A DNA stretch of 64,000 bases from Chryseobacterium flavum (GCF_003385595.1 NZ_QNUE01000014.1:44691-108690), one strand, 5' to 3'. Counted from the stretch's first letter, positions 42,997-52,244 are shown. Notes: generated from the letters alone by a model not told the origin. Made by a program: numbers and translations.

Positions 42997-44555
42997 TTAA
43001 AAAATTTAGCTTTTTAATAGGTGTTCTGATGTTCGGACTGCACCAGGGACAGCAGAAAAAAGAACAGCTGCAGAAGCAGAATGCTGAACTTAAAAAACAA
43101 ATTGCACAAATAAATACAGATTTAGCTAAGACCAGAAATGAGTCTAAGCTTTCTATAGCCTATCTTACAAGCGTTAATCAAAAATTGGTTTTAAGAGAAA
43201 AGGTTTACAATAACACCCAGAAAGAGAAAAGATTCATTGAAGATGATATCTATCTGCGACAATTAGAAATCAACCGTCAGAACAAAGAATTGGCTGTTTT
43301 GAGAAAAAACTATGCCGAAGTTCTTGTCAATGCATATAAAAACAAAGGAGTTCAGAACAAAGTTACCTTTATCCTTTCTTCTAAAAACCTGGGTGAAGCT
43401 ATACGAAGAGTACAATACCTGAAACAATATTCTGATTATCAGGATAAAAAAGCTGCCGAAATCACCAATGCCGCTAACCTGATCAAAAAAACAATTGCAC
43501 AAAGGCAAAACTCTATAAAAGAGAAAGAAAACCTGTTGGTAAACCAACAGAAAGATTTAGCAACCATCAATGCAGAAAGAGTACAGAAAGAACAGCTTGT
43601 AGCTGAATTTAAAAAGAACGAATCAAAGCTTACTGCCGAACTGAAGCAAAAGCAAACCCAGTCAAAAGCACTTGAAGGGCAGATCAGAGCAATCATTGCA
43701 GAAGAAATAAGGATTGCAAAAGCAGAAGAAGAAGCCAGAAGAAAAGCAGAAGCAGAAAAAATACGTTTAGCCAAACTTGCCGCAGAACGTGAAAAAGCAA
43801 GAATTGAAGCCGAAGCAAAAGCAAGAGCTGAAGCTCTTGAAAGAGAAAGAAGATTGGCAGAAGCAGAAGCAAAAAGAGCGGCTGAACTGGCGGCGAGAAG
43901 AGCAGAAGAAGAAAGAAAACGTAATGAAGAAGCCGCAAGGGCTGAAGCAAGTGCCAGAGATGAAGCAAGGAGAGTTGCCGCTAAAAAGGCATCTGATGAA
44001 GCTGCGGCCAAAGCTAAGGAAGCTGCTGATAAGTTAATTGCAGCTAAGGCTGCAGAAACAGCTCTAGCCAAGAGAAAAGAAGAAGAGAAAAAAGCTGCAG
44101 AAACAAAAGCAATGACCAGTTATGGAGTATCTTCTTCTACAGGAAGTAGTTTTGCCGATAACAAAGGAAGACTAGGCTATCCTGCTGACAGAGCCGGACG
44201 TATTACCCATCGGTTTGGAAGACAGCCCCATCCGGTTTTCAAAAATATTACTGAAGAAAACAATGGTATCAAAATTTCCGTTCCATCAGGCACTCGTGCA
44301 AAATCTGTATTCCCGGGATCTGTATCTTCAGTACTGGCAAACAATGACGGCACCAAAACTGTTATTGTAAAGCACGGAAGCTATTTTACCATTTATTCCA
44401 ACTTAGGAAATGTAAGTGTTTCCAAAGGCCAGCAGGTTTCTTCAGGAACTCCGGTAGGAACAGTGGCACAGGATTTCGATGGTTCATATACTCTTGATTT
44501 CCAAGTATGGAACGGCAGTACACCAGTTGATCCATTAGGTTGGATTTCATATTAA
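42993..44555 (+). CDS. envC: EnvC-like LytM-domain protein, probably non-catalytic
   Basis: 520 residues with signal peptide (FSFLIGVLMFGLHQG), long coiled coils (about 20-250: QKKEQLQKQNAELKKQIAQI) and a remarkable Ala/Glu/Arg/Lys-rich helix at ~235-370. The last ~110 residues are a LytM/M23 fold starting GRITHRFGRQPHPVFK. The zinc ligands of active M23 enzymes (HxxxD and HxH) are absent: NGIKISVPSGT, then IYSNLGNV and LDFQVWNG. It should act as an activator of an amidase in daughter-cell separation, like E. coli EnvC, rather than cutting murein itself. Confidence 0.85.
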   Translation: MIKKFSFLIGVLMFGLHQGQQKKEQLQKQNAELKKQIAQINTDLAKTRNESKLSIAYLTSVNQKLVLREKVYNNTQKEKRFIEDDIYLRQLEINRQNKELAVLRKNYAEVLVNAYKNKGVQNKVTFILSSKNLGEAIRRVQYLKQYSDYQDKKAAEITNAANLIKKTIAQRQNSIKEKENLLVNQQKDLATINAERVQKEQLVAEFKKNESKLTAELKQKQTQSKALEGQIRAIIAEEIRIAKAEEEARRKAEAEKIRLAKLAAEREKARIEAEAKARAEALERERRLAEAEAKRAAELAARRAEEERKRNEEAARAEASARDEARRVAAKKASDEAAAKAKEAADKLIAAKAAETALAKRKEEEKKAAETKAMTSYGVSSSTGSSFADNKGRLGYPADRAGRITHRFGRQPHPVFKNITEENNGIKISVPSGTRAKSVFPGSVSSVLANNDGTKTVIVKHGSYFTIYSNLGNVSVSKGQQVSSGTPVGTVAQDFDGSYTLDFQVWNGSTPVDPLGWISY

Positions 44556-44571
44556 AAAAAGCTTAACTTTG
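44540..44571 (+). promoter_or_regulatory. Promoter for tatA
   Basis: TTG at 44540-44542, a 21-nt spacer, and TAACTTTG at 44564-44571: a full flavobacterial sigma-A-type promoter, overlapping the end of the EnvC-like gene. Confidence 0.6.
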
Positions 44572-44586
44572 CAAAAATTTTAAGAG

Positions 44587-44799
44587 ATGAATACACTAAC
44601 AATACTTGCCTTATCTTGGCAGCACATCCTGATCGTAGCAATACTTTTAGTATTACTATTCGGAGGAAAGAAAATTCCGGAATTAATGAGAGGCGTAGGT
44701 TCAGGGATCAAAGAATTTAAAGATGCGGTAAAAGAAGAAGACAAACCTGGTTCTGAAAATAAAACTTCTTCTACAAATAATAATTCTTCCAGTAACTAA
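44587..44799 (+). CDS. tatA: TatA/TatE twin-arginine translocase subunit
   Basis: 70 residues. N-terminal TM helix (ILIVAILLVLLFGGKKIP), the conserved FGGKKIPELMRGVG hinge and amphipathic GIKEFKDAVKEED helix, then a polar serine/asparagine-rich tail. It forms the size-adjustable pore of the Tat system. No tatC is in this window; it probably lies elsewhere. Its own promoter is present. Confidence 0.92.
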   Translation: MNTLTILALSWQHILIVAILLVLLFGGKKIPELMRGVGSGIKEFKDAVKEEDKPGSENKTSSTNNNSSSN

Positions 44800-44813
44800 A
44801 TTCCTTAGCATTA

Positions 44814-45428
44814 ATGAATTTCACTGAGACTGCATGGAAAGTCTTCAATCAATGTATTGAAGACTATCACGTGTCTGATGACGTTAACACTCTAATTAAT
44901 AACCCGTTCGAAAAAGATAGTTTGGAACGGATTTTGTATGCAAAGAACTGGATTGATACCGTTCAATGGCATCTGGAAGATATAATTAGAGACGAAAATA
45001 TTGATCCGGCTGAAGCTCTTCAACTAAAAAGAACAATAGATGCATCCAATCAGAAAAGAACTGATCTGGTAGAATATATTGACAGCTGGTTCCTTAAAAA
45101 GTTTGAAAATATTACTCCTAAACCTGAAGCAAAAATAAATACGGAAACTCCCGCTTGGGCAGTAGACAGGCTATCAATTCTTGCATTAAAGGTTTATCAT
45201 ATGTCGTTAGAAGCAAACAGAGAATCTGCTTCTGAAGAGCATCGAAAAAATTGCCAGGCAAAACTGGATGTACTGCTCACTCAGAAAGAAGATCTCTCAA
45301 CTTCTATAGATCAGTTGCTTGCTGATATTGAAAACGGTAGCGTTAAGATGAAAGTGTACAAACAAATGAAAATGTACAATGATGAAAGTCTTAACCCAAT
45401 CCTTTATCAAAAAGGGCAACAGAAATGA
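44814..45428 (+). CDS. DUF4254 domain-containing protein
   Basis: 204 residues, mostly helical, no signal or membrane segment. It starts MNFTETAWKVFNQCIEDYHV and contains the LYAKNWIDTVQWHLEDIIRD helix, then IDASNQKRTDLVEYIDSW, as in DUF4254 proteins. The C-terminal half has LALKVYHMSLEANRESA. The function of the family is not established, but it commonly neighbours glycosyltransferases and tatA-type genes in Bacteroidota. It overlaps the next gene by ATGA. Confidence 0.85.
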   Translation: MNFTETAWKVFNQCIEDYHVSDDVNTLINNPFEKDSLERILYAKNWIDTVQWHLEDIIRDENIDPAEALQLKRTIDASNQKRTDLVEYIDSWFLKKFENITPKPEAKINTETPAWAVDRLSILALKVYHMSLEANRESASEEHRKNCQAKLDVLLTQKEDLSTSIDQLLADIENGSVKMKVYKQMKMYNDESLNPILYQKGQQK

Positions 45429-45886
45429 AAAGACTATTTTTTTTTGGAGTACTACTTATAATAATAACATCTTCCTGTGCAACGGAAAAGCTAAACCTTT
45501 CACCACTGTCTAATAATTTTTACAGTGAAACAAAAGGTTCAGATTCCGACAGAGGCTCAAAAAAGGGTTTTAACATCAATATCAAGGAAAATGTAAATGC
45601 TTCTGAAATTTCAAACATCATTTCAACCTTTCCTAAGTTTAAAAACAATGGGTTGAATGATGAAATCACAAGCCTGAAATACAGCCTTCAGAATTATTTA
45701 TACGCAATTGATGCCAATAACTCTGCAGGAAAAAGCAGATCACTTAAAAGCTTCGAAAAATCATACAAAAAAATTCAAAAGCTAAGACAGAATCTTGAGA
45801 GAGATGATGATGAGGTTCTTAACAGATATCTGGTTCGTCTGAAAACCAATATTTCTGTTATTGAAGACACTTTACCAGGAAGTTAA
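45425..45886 (+). CDS. Hypothetical lipoprotein
   Basis: 153 residues, lipoprotein signal MKRLFFFGVLLIIITSSCA with the anchor cysteine at residue 18. The rest is polar and mainly helical: EISNIISTFPKFKNNGLNDE and a basic/Ser-rich AGKSRSLKSFEKSYKKIQKL. I do not recognise it. It overlaps the DUF4254 stop codon and lies 23 nt before ribA, so it belongs to the same rightward operon. Confidence 0.7.
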   Translation: MKRLFFFGVLLIIITSSCATEKLNLSPLSNNFYSETKGSDSDRGSKKGFNINIKENVNASEISNIISTFPKFKNNGLNDEITSLKYSLQNYLYAIDANNSAGKSRSLKSFEKSYKKIQKLRQNLERDDDEVLNRYLVRLKTNISVIEDTLPGS

Positions 45887-45909
45887 AAAAACTAATTGAA
45901 CTATTATTA

Positions 45910-46506
45910 ATGATTAAAATTCAGGCGGAAGCCAATGTTCCAACAGAACACGGCAATTTCCGAATGATAGCTTTCTCTGAAAACGAAAACGACTGGATGC
46001 CTCATATGGCTATTGTCGCAGAAAATACAGATTTTTCCAAACCTGTTAATGTGCGTTTCCATTCAGAATGTATTACCGGAGAAGTTTTCCATTCAAAAAA
46101 ATGTGAATGCGGCCAGCAATTGGATGCCGCTATGAAATATATCCATGAAAATGGAGGAATTATTGTATACCTTCGTCAGGAAGGCAGAAATATTGGTATC
46201 ATCAACAAATTAAAAGCTTATTCTCTACAGGAAAAAGGATTGGACACAGTACAGGCCAACCTGGAACTGGGACTTCCTGCAGATGACAGAAACTTTGGAG
46301 TAGCTATTGAAATTCTTAATCTGTTGGGGGTTACAGATATCAATCTGCTGACAAATAATCCTGAAAAGGTAAAGTATGTAATAGACAGTAATATTCACCT
46401 TAATTCAAGGGTTCCGTTACAAATTCCTGCCAATGAAATTAGTAAAGGCTATCTCAAGACAAAAAAAGATTTCTTTGGACATCTTCTTGATGACAATGAT
46501 AATTAG
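45910..46506 (+). CDS. ribA: RibA GTP cyclohydrolase II (stand-alone)
   Basis: 198 residues, the length of a single-domain GTP cyclohydrolase II. Zinc ligands C54, C65 and C67 (ECITGEVFHSKKCECGQQL), the catalytic-core YLRQEGRNIGIINKLKAY and the NNPEKVKYV motif are present. It opens GTP in the first step of riboflavin synthesis. No RibB domain is fused, unlike many bacterial RibBA proteins. It is the last gene of the 44.6-46.5 kb run, followed by a strong hairpin. Confidence 0.95.
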   Translation: MIKIQAEANVPTEHGNFRMIAFSENENDWMPHMAIVAENTDFSKPVNVRFHSECITGEVFHSKKCECGQQLDAAMKYIHENGGIIVYLRQEGRNIGIINKLKAYSLQEKGLDTVQANLELGLPADDRNFGVAIEILNLLGVTDINLLTNNPEKVKYVIDSNIHLNSRVPLQIPANEISKGYLKTKKDFFGHLLDDNDN

Positions 46507-46510
46507 ATAA

Positions 46511-46546
46511 AAACAAAAGCTTCAGATAATTCTGAAGCTTTTGTTT
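46511..46546. terminator. Strong hairpin terminator after ribA
   Basis: AAACAAAAGCTTCAGA, loop TAAT, TCTGAAGCTTTTGTTT: a perfect 16-bp stem ending in T-rich sequence. Confidence 0.85.
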
Positions 46547-46564
46547 GTTTATAAGGTCCAAATC

Positions 46565-46597
46565 AAAAGCCCCGGAAGATTACTCCCGGAGCTTTTT
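46565..46597. terminator. Second hairpin, terminator of the 46630 lipoprotein gene
   Basis: AAAAGC-C-CCGG and CCGG-A-GCTTTT with one mismatch; an A-run leads in and T-run follows. It probably terminates the minus-strand lipoprotein gene. Confidence 0.6.
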
Positions 46598-46629
46598 TAA
46601 TTATAAAAAACTGAAAAGATATTTCTTAA

Positions 46630-47169
46630 TTAATTTACTTTTGTTGATGGCACATTAGAGTCATCAAGCTTGTAATATTTAATAACAGCGTTATAATCAC
46701 TGTAATCTACAGCAGCAGCATTGCTTGCTGATTTTCCGGCAGGATCTGCAGGAACCAAAACAATTCTAAAAGTCTGATTAATCAGATATTGGCTTGCTTC
46801 AGCACCCACTAAAGTTGACTGATCAAAGTTAGCTTCTGTGCTAATATCTACATTTTGAGAGTTGAAAATATAATTATAATCTAATTCTCTACCATTGGAT
46901 AAGTAAAAAGTCTTAGGTATAAGCTGCCATATTGCGGAAGCATTTGTATTTGAATTGATGTTTCTATATACCAGAACTACATCAGTATTCTTAATGCTAA
47001 GTCCTTGCGAAATAGTCCAGTTTGCATTGTTAGCTCCGGTGAAAGTACCTGTAATATCCTTCATTCGGGAATCTACTGTATTCTGAACAACTACATCATC
47101 ACTGTTGTCACAGCTATAAGCTAAAAAACCGATACCTGCTAGTAATATAAATGGAAGAATTTTTTTCAT
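46630..47169 (-). CDS. Hypothetical lipoprotein
   Basis: The start chosen is the ATG of MKKILPFILLAGIGFLAYSC, giving 179 residues; a TTG three codons earlier is less likely. The cysteine is at residue 20. The mature protein has GTFTGANNANWTISQGLSIK and NINSNTNASAIWQLIPKTFY, consistent with a beta-rich fold, and a tail QTFRIVLVPADPAGKSASNA. I do not recognise the family. It diverges from the GH3 gene, whose promoter lies in the gap. Confidence 0.7.
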   Translation of the reverse strand: MKKILPFILLAGIGFLAYSCDNSDDVVVQNTVDSRMKDITGTFTGANNANWTISQGLSIKNTDVVLVYRNINSNTNASAIWQLIPKTFYLSNGRELDYNYIFNSQNVDISTEANFDQSTLVGAEASQYLINQTFRIVLVPADPAGKSASNAAAVDYSDYNAVIKYYKLDDSNVPSTKVN

Positions 47170-47236
47170 TTTTTTCAAAAGTTTAGTTATTATTTATATT
47201 GCGTATTCAAATCATATACCAAAAATTTCAAAAACT

Positions 47237-47268
47237 TTGTTTTCGTCATTTTTTTAATTGTATTTTTG
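47237..47268 (+). promoter_or_regulatory. Promoter for the GH3 gene
   Basis: TTG at 47237-47239, 21-nt spacer, TATTTTTG at 47261-47268. Both flavobacterial boxes match and lie 18 nt before the chosen GH3 start. Confidence 0.65.
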
Positions 47269-47286
47269 TTCTTATTCAAAAAAGTC

Positions 47287-48978
47287 ATGAAGAAAATATT
47301 ATATACTTCACTCTTTATTGCAGCGTTGGTAAGCCCTAAAATTAATGCACAGTATCAACCTAAGAATATTTCTGCAGAAGATTTTAAAAAGGCTCAGCAA
47401 TGGACAGACAGAACATATAACAGCCTATCCCAAGATGAAAAGCTGGGACAGCTTTTTATTGTTGCGCTCTACACAAATAAAGGAGAAGACTATATTAATC
47501 AGGTCAGGAATATTATTACCAATGATAAAATAGGAGGATTGATTTTAATGCAGGATGATGCGGCCAGAGAAATTAATCTTGTTAATGAATTTCAGCAAAA
47601 ATCCAAAGTTCCGTTAATGATTGGTATGGATGCAGAGTGGGGACTTTTCCAAAGAATTGCAACAGCTCATAAATTTCCCTGGGCAATGACCTTAGGAGCT
47701 ATTCAAGACAAAAACCTGATTTACCAGATGGCTGCCAAGATTGCCGAAGACTGCCACAGAATGGGCATCAACTGGGACTTTGCTCCGGTTGTGGATGTCA
47801 ATACCAATCCTGATAATCCTATTATCGGAAACAGAAGTTTTGGTTCAGAAGTAGACAATGTCATCAGCTCTGCCCTTTCTTATTCAAATGGGCTTCAGGA
47901 TCATAATATATTAGCTGCAATTAAACATTTCCCGGGTCATGGTGACACCAGTACAGATTCGCATCTTGATCTTCCCGTTGTTTCCCATAATCTTGACAGA
48001 TTAAATTCCGTAGAGCTCGCTCCTTTCAAAGCTTTAATGGATAAAGGGATCGGAGGAGTTATGGTAGCCCATTTATATGTCCCAAGTTTAGAATCCGGGA
48101 AAGGCATTCCTGCCTCGGTTTCTCAAAATATCATCACAGGAGTATTAAAAGAAAAGCTTGGATATAAAGGGCTAATTATTACTGACGCTTTAAATATGGG
48201 AGCTGTGGCCAATAAATATAAGCCTGGTGAACTGGATGCTATGGCATTTAAAGCCGGGAATGATATCATGCTCTTCTCTCAAGGCGTTTCTGAAGGGAAA
48301 AAACTTATTCAGAAAGCAATAGACAGAGGTGAGATTCCACAGTCAAGACTTGAAGAAAGCGTAAAGAAAATACTACTGACCAAATACTTTCTGGGGCTAA
48401 CACAATATACTCCCAAAAACCCGGAGAATATTAATACCGATCTTAACAATGACTCTCATAAGACATTGGTACAAAACTTATATTCCAATGCACTGACCTT
48501 ATTAAAAGACGATCAAAAACTGCTTCCGGTCGCTGGAAAACAAATGTATTATGTTCCATTGGAAGAAGCTCCCTACCAGACTTTTATAAACAGGCTGGGA
48601 CCTGATGTTGTGCTTAAAAAAGCGAATGAAATCAGTACCATTCCGGCTGGCTCAACTGTAATTGTAGGCTTGCACAAAGACAATTCAACAGCTTACAAAC
48701 CCTATAAGATATCAACAGAATCCAAAAGGATCCTTACCAGTCTGACCAGGAATCAAAAAGTTATTCTCAATGTCTTCGGAAGTGCTTATGCGCTGAAAGA
48801 TATAGATATTTCAAAAATATCTACCGTTCTTGTTTCCTATGAAAATAATGATGATTCAATGAACGCAACAGCTGATGCATTAAACGGAAAAACAAAAATA
48901 TGGGGTAGACTTCCTGTACTTGTTAACAGTCAGTTAAAAACCGGAATGGGGATAGATTTTATCCCGGCTTCAAAATAA
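47287..48978 (+). CDS. GH3 family beta-N-acetylglucosaminidase-like glycoside hydrolase
   Basis: The start at MKKILYTSLFIAALVSPKIN gives a signal peptide and 563 residues. The NagZ-type loop KHFPGHGDTSTDSH at 213-226 carries the histidine/aspartate acid-base dyad; the nucleophile is D300 (IITDALNMGAV). Other landmarks are GMDAEWGLFQRI and NWDFAPVVDV. A C-terminal (alpha/beta)6-like domain follows. It probably removes terminal GlcNAc from murein or glycans in the periplasm. NagZ is usually cytoplasmic, so the signal peptide is notable, but is common in Bacteroidota. Confidence 0.93.
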   Translation: MKKILYTSLFIAALVSPKINAQYQPKNISAEDFKKAQQWTDRTYNSLSQDEKLGQLFIVALYTNKGEDYINQVRNIITNDKIGGLILMQDDAAREINLVNEFQQKSKVPLMIGMDAEWGLFQRIATAHKFPWAMTLGAIQDKNLIYQMAAKIAEDCHRMGINWDFAPVVDVNTNPDNPIIGNRSFGSEVDNVISSALSYSNGLQDHNILAAIKHFPGHGDTSTDSHLDLPVVSHNLDRLNSVELAPFKALMDKGIGGVMVAHLYVPSLESGKGIPASVSQNIITGVLKEKLGYKGLIITDALNMGAVANKYKPGELDAMAFKAGNDIMLFSQGVSEGKKLIQKAIDRGEIPQSRLEESVKKILLTKYFLGLTQYTPKNPENINTDLNNDSHKTLVQNLYSNALTLLKDDQKLLPVAGKQMYYVPLEEAPYQTFINRLGPDVVLKKANEISTIPAGSTVIVGLHKDNSTAYKPYKISTESKRILTSLTRNQKVILNVFGSAYALKDIDISKISTVLVSYENNDDSMNATADALNGKTKIWGRLPVLVNSQLKTGMGIDFIPASK

Positions 48979-49004
48979 GTAAAACATCAAACAACAATAA
49001 TCTA

Positions 49005-50153
49005 ATGAAAATAGGCATACTTTGCTATCCAACATATGGAGGAAGCGGAATTGTAGCAACAGAACTGGGAATGTCCCTTGCCAATAAGGGATATGAAGTA
49101 CACTTTATCAGCTCTGCCCTCCCCGCAAGATTAGACATTACAAATCCTAATATTTTTTTCCATAGAGTAAATGTTCAAACCTACCCTCTTTTTCAATATC
49201 AGCCCTATGATATTGCATTAAGTTCTATGATCTACAGGGTAGTTAATCTTTATAAACTGGATCTTCTTCATGCCCATTATGCTATTCCTTATGCTTATGC
49301 AGCTTTTACAGCTAAGCAAATGCTTCGGGAAGACCATAATGATATTCCGTTAGTCACAACACTTCACGGAACTGATATTACCCTTGTGGGGCAGCATCCA
49401 AGCTATAAACATGCTGTAGAATTTTCCATTAATCAGTCAGATGCCATCACTTCAGTTTCTGAGAGCTTAAAAAAAGATACTCTTCAGTTTTTTAATATCA
49501 AGAAAGAAATCCAGGTCATTACAAACTTTATTGATAATTCGGAATTTGATGACTGTTCAGAATGCCAGAGGACACAGTTTGCCAATCCTGATGAAAAAAT
49601 TTTAATTCATGTGTCCAACCTCCGTCCTGTAAAGCGTGTGGACGAAGTTTTACAGATTTTTAAAAATGTAGAAAAAAAGGTAAAATCAAAACTGATTATT
49701 ATCGGAGAAGGTCCTGACATGGAAAAAGTTAATCAGTTTCTGGAAGAGAATCCTGACCTTATTTCTAAAATCCGTCTTTTGGGAAAAGTAAATGATCTTT
49801 ATAAAATTTTACAGCTTTCCGATGTATTTCTTCTACCTTCCGAACAGGAAAGTTTCGGACTGGCTGCTCTGGAAGCTATGGCGGCTTATACTCCTGTGAT
49901 CAGTTCTAATGCAGGAGGTATCCCTGAAGTTAATATTCAGGGAGAAACCGGATATCTAGCTGAAATCGGGAATGTAGAAGCAATGAGTAATTATACCATC
50001 AAATTATTGAGTAATGATGAACTTTTAGCTAAAATGAAGAAAAATGCGAAAGAACAGGCTGTAAAATTTGATTTAAAAAATATTCTTCCTATATATGAGA
50101 AAATGTATAGGACAACCATAGAAAATTTTAAAAAGGAGTTGACGAAAGTATAA
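49005..50153 (+). CDS. bshA: BshA N-acetyl-alpha-D-glucosaminyl L-malate synthase
   Basis: 382 residues, GT4 glycosyltransferase. It begins MKIGILCYPTYGGSGIVATE, the BshA hallmark, then LHAHYAIPYAYAAF, TTLHGTDITLVG and the donor-binding EQESFGLAALEAMAAYTPVI. It makes the GlcNAc-malate precursor of bacillithiol, the low-molecular-weight thiol used by Firmicutes and many Bacteroidota. BshB and BshC are not in this window. It follows the GH3 gene by 26 nt and precedes DUF2851. Confidence 0.93.
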   Translation: MKIGILCYPTYGGSGIVATELGMSLANKGYEVHFISSALPARLDITNPNIFFHRVNVQTYPLFQYQPYDIALSSMIYRVVNLYKLDLLHAHYAIPYAYAAFTAKQMLREDHNDIPLVTTLHGTDITLVGQHPSYKHAVEFSINQSDAITSVSESLKKDTLQFFNIKKEIQVITNFIDNSEFDDCSECQRTQFANPDEKILIHVSNLRPVKRVDEVLQIFKNVEKKVKSKLIIIGEGPDMEKVNQFLEENPDLISKIRLLGKVNDLYKILQLSDVFLLPSEQESFGLAALEAMAAYTPVISSNAGGIPEVNIQGETGYLAEIGNVEAMSNYTIKLLSNDELLAKMKKNAKEQAVKFDLKNILPIYEKMYRTTIENFKKELTKV

Positions 50154-50181
50154 TATTTATATTATATTTATCGTCACACTT

Positions 50182-51444
50182 ATGACGGAAAAGTTACTTC
50201 AATATCTTTGGAACTATAAGATTTTCACACATTTTGACTTCAAGGATATTGAAGGAAATCCTGTTGAGATCATCAATTCCGGAAAATGGAATAAAGATGC
50301 AGGACCAGACTTTCTGGAAGCCTCCATTAAGATCAACAAATTAGTAATGGCAGGAAATATAGAACTTCATGTACGTTCTTCCGACTGGGTTTTCCATCGC
50401 CATTCTTCAGATCCCAATTATCAGAATATTATTCTCCATGTTGTATTTCACCATGATCTGGACATCCCGGAACTGGCTGAAAGAAATGTTCCCGTTCTGG
50501 AACTGAAAAATTATATTGATGACAATATAATATACAAATATGAAGGCCTCATGAATAGTAATCAATTTATTGCCTGTGAGAAAATTTTTGACAGCAAAAT
50601 AATTCCTATTCATTTTCACGAGGGAAACATTTTTAAAAAGCTGGAAGAAAAATCAGCTGAATTTGAGGAAAGCTTAGTTCTGTACAAAAGAAATTTTGAA
50701 GCAGTTTTATTTCATAGCCTGGCCTACTCTTTTGGCTTAAAAGTAAATGCCCATATTTTCAGACAGATAGCTGAAAGTATTGATTTCAGCATCATCAATA
50801 AGATCAGACAAAACCCTTTGCAGCTTGAAGCTTTATTCTTCGGAGTTTCCGGATGGCTTGATTTTCCGCCAGACGGGCAAACCAAAATATGGAAACGGGA
50901 ATTTGAGTTTCTCAAAATAAAGTTTAAAATCCCTGATTTAAAGTTCCATCCCAAATTCTTAAGATTAAGGCCTCCCAATTTTCCAACTATCCGTTTATCT
51001 CAATTAGCAGATCTTTATTGCAGCAACCAAAATTTATTTTCAAAAATAATCAAAGCTAAAAATACAGATGAGTTGTATGATATTTTCAAGCCTGTACAAG
51101 CTTCCGGATATTGGACCTGCCATTTCAATTTCGGAAAACTATCCAAACCCAATCCTAAGGTCCTGAGTAAAGACTTTACGGATATTATCATTTTAAATAC
51201 GGTCTTGCCATTAAAGTATGTTTATCACAGGTATCACAAGGAAGAGACGGCTGATGATATTATAAAATTTTATTACCATATTACAGCGGAAAAAAATTCT
51301 GTAATTACTGGCTGGAACAATCTTGGAATGAAGATAAGCAATGCTCTGGAAAGCCAGAGTTTGATTTATCACTATAAAAGCTCGTGTAAAGAGAAAAATT
51401 GCTTATCTTGCAGTATTGGTTTTAAACTTTTAAAAGAATCTTGA
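50182..51444 (+). CDS. DUF2851 family protein
   Basis: 420 residues, no signal or TM segments. The N-terminal region WNKDAGPDFLEASIKINKLV and GNIELHVRSSDWVFH is the signature of DUF2851. A central WLDFPPDGQTKIWKREFEFL and the LRLRPPNFPTIRLSQLADLY stretch are also characteristic. The C-terminus has a cysteine-rich CKEKNCLSCSIG motif that may bind metal. The family is common in Bacteroidota and often adjoins bacillithiol or PspC genes; its role is not established. Confidence 0.85.
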   Translation: MTEKLLQYLWNYKIFTHFDFKDIEGNPVEIINSGKWNKDAGPDFLEASIKINKLVMAGNIELHVRSSDWVFHRHSSDPNYQNIILHVVFHHDLDIPELAERNVPVLELKNYIDDNIIYKYEGLMNSNQFIACEKIFDSKIIPIHFHEGNIFKKLEEKSAEFEESLVLYKRNFEAVLFHSLAYSFGLKVNAHIFRQIAESIDFSIINKIRQNPLQLEALFFGVSGWLDFPPDGQTKIWKREFEFLKIKFKIPDLKFHPKFLRLRPPNFPTIRLSQLADLYCSNQNLFSKIIKAKNTDELYDIFKPVQASGYWTCHFNFGKLSKPNPKVLSKDFTDIIILNTVLPLKYVYHRYHKEETADDIIKFYYHITAEKNSVITGWNNLGMKISNALESQSLIYHYKSSCKEKNCLSCSIGFKLLKES

Positions 51445-51445
51445 A

Positions 51446-51667
51446 ATGCTGAGTAATATCCGACATAAAATGGAGAGAGAATGGTTTGGTGTTCTGACAA
51501 GAATGGGAGCCAAGTTGGGAATTCCCGTATCTAAGCTAAGAGTATTCTTCATTTATTCTACTTTTGCTACAGCAGGCTTTTTCTTTCTTATTTATCTGGG
51601 GCTGGCATTTACTTTATGGATTAAAGACATTTTTATTACCAGAAGACCCAGTGTTTTTGATTTATAA
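51446..51667 (+). CDS. PspC-like membrane protein
   Basis: 73 residues, small PspC-type protein. The KLGIPVSKLRVFFIYSTFAT segment precedes one TM helix (GFFFLIYLGLAFTLWI). PspC proteins are linked to phage-shock-type membrane-stress responses, though this one is minimal and lacks the rest of the Psp system. It starts one base after the DUF2851 stop and is followed 2 nt later by the GNAT gene, so it is clearly in an operon. Confidence 0.75.
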   Translation: MLSNIRHKMEREWFGVLTRMGAKLGIPVSKLRVFFIYSTFATAGFFFLIYLGLAFTLWIKDIFITRRPSVFDL

Positions 51668-51669
51668 TT

Positions 51670-52182
51670 ATGGAATTTTTACCGATTACTTATGCTGAGG
51701 ATAATAGAGTTCAGGAGATCTATTCTTCTTACACCAGCACTTTTCCTGTAGATGAGCAAAGAGATAAGGAACAGTTTGCAGGATTATTTTCAAATCCGAA
51801 GGCAAAAATAATGTCTGTAGTTCACGAATCTGAAACAATAGGTTACCTCATTGTATGGGAACTGAGCTCTTTCATTTTTGTAGAACATTTTGAAGTGTTT
51901 GAAGCATTCAGAAGTAAAAAATTAGGATCTCATATTATAGCCCATTTATTAAAAAGCTATCCCAGAATTATTTTGGAAATTGAACCTGAAGATCTCAATG
52001 AGGATGCGAAAAGACGTTATGCTTTCTACCAGAGAAACAATTTTGAACTGATTGACCCAACGCATGTACAGCCAAGTTATGGAGAAGGAAAGCAGGCCCT
52101 GAATTTATGGTTACTCGCCAATTATTCTCCTGAGAATATAGAGCGTATAAAAAAAGAAATTTGTGAAATTGTTTATTCCTAA
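51670..52182 (+). CDS. GNAT family N-acetyltransferase
   Basis: 170 residues. GNAT fold: FVEHFEVFEAFRSKKLGSHI contains the acetyl-CoA pyrophosphate-binding R-x-x-x-x-G pattern (RSKKLGS), then IILEIEPEDLNEDAKRRYAF and YQRNNFELID, which are typical. Substrate unknown. It is the last gene of the bshA run; a terminator hairpin follows within 10 nt. Confidence 0.88.
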   Translation: MEFLPITYAEDNRVQEIYSSYTSTFPVDEQRDKEQFAGLFSNPKAKIMSVVHESETIGYLIVWELSSFIFVEHFEVFEAFRSKKLGSHIIAHLLKSYPRIILEIEPEDLNEDAKRRYAFYQRNNFELIDPTHVQPSYGEGKQALNLWLLANYSPENIERIKKEICEIVYS

Positions 52183-52188
52183 ACATAA

Positions 52189-52217
52189 AATGCCGGAACA
52201 TTCCGGCATTATTTTTT
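52189..52217. terminator. Bidirectional terminator between GNAT and SIMPL genes
   Basis: AATGCCGGAA, CA, TTCCGGCATT with A-run left and ATTTTTTT right: a 10-bp perfect stem between convergent genes. Confidence 0.85.
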
Positions 52218-52244
52218 TGACAATTACTTTTCTCAGGGCACTTA

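Noticed and set aside
43439..44071. Minus-strand ORF of 210 residues rich in Ala/Ser
   Set aside because: It mirrors the Ala/Glu/Lys-rich helix of the EnvC-like gene; such antisense ORFs arise from biased codons, and it has no start context or neighbours.
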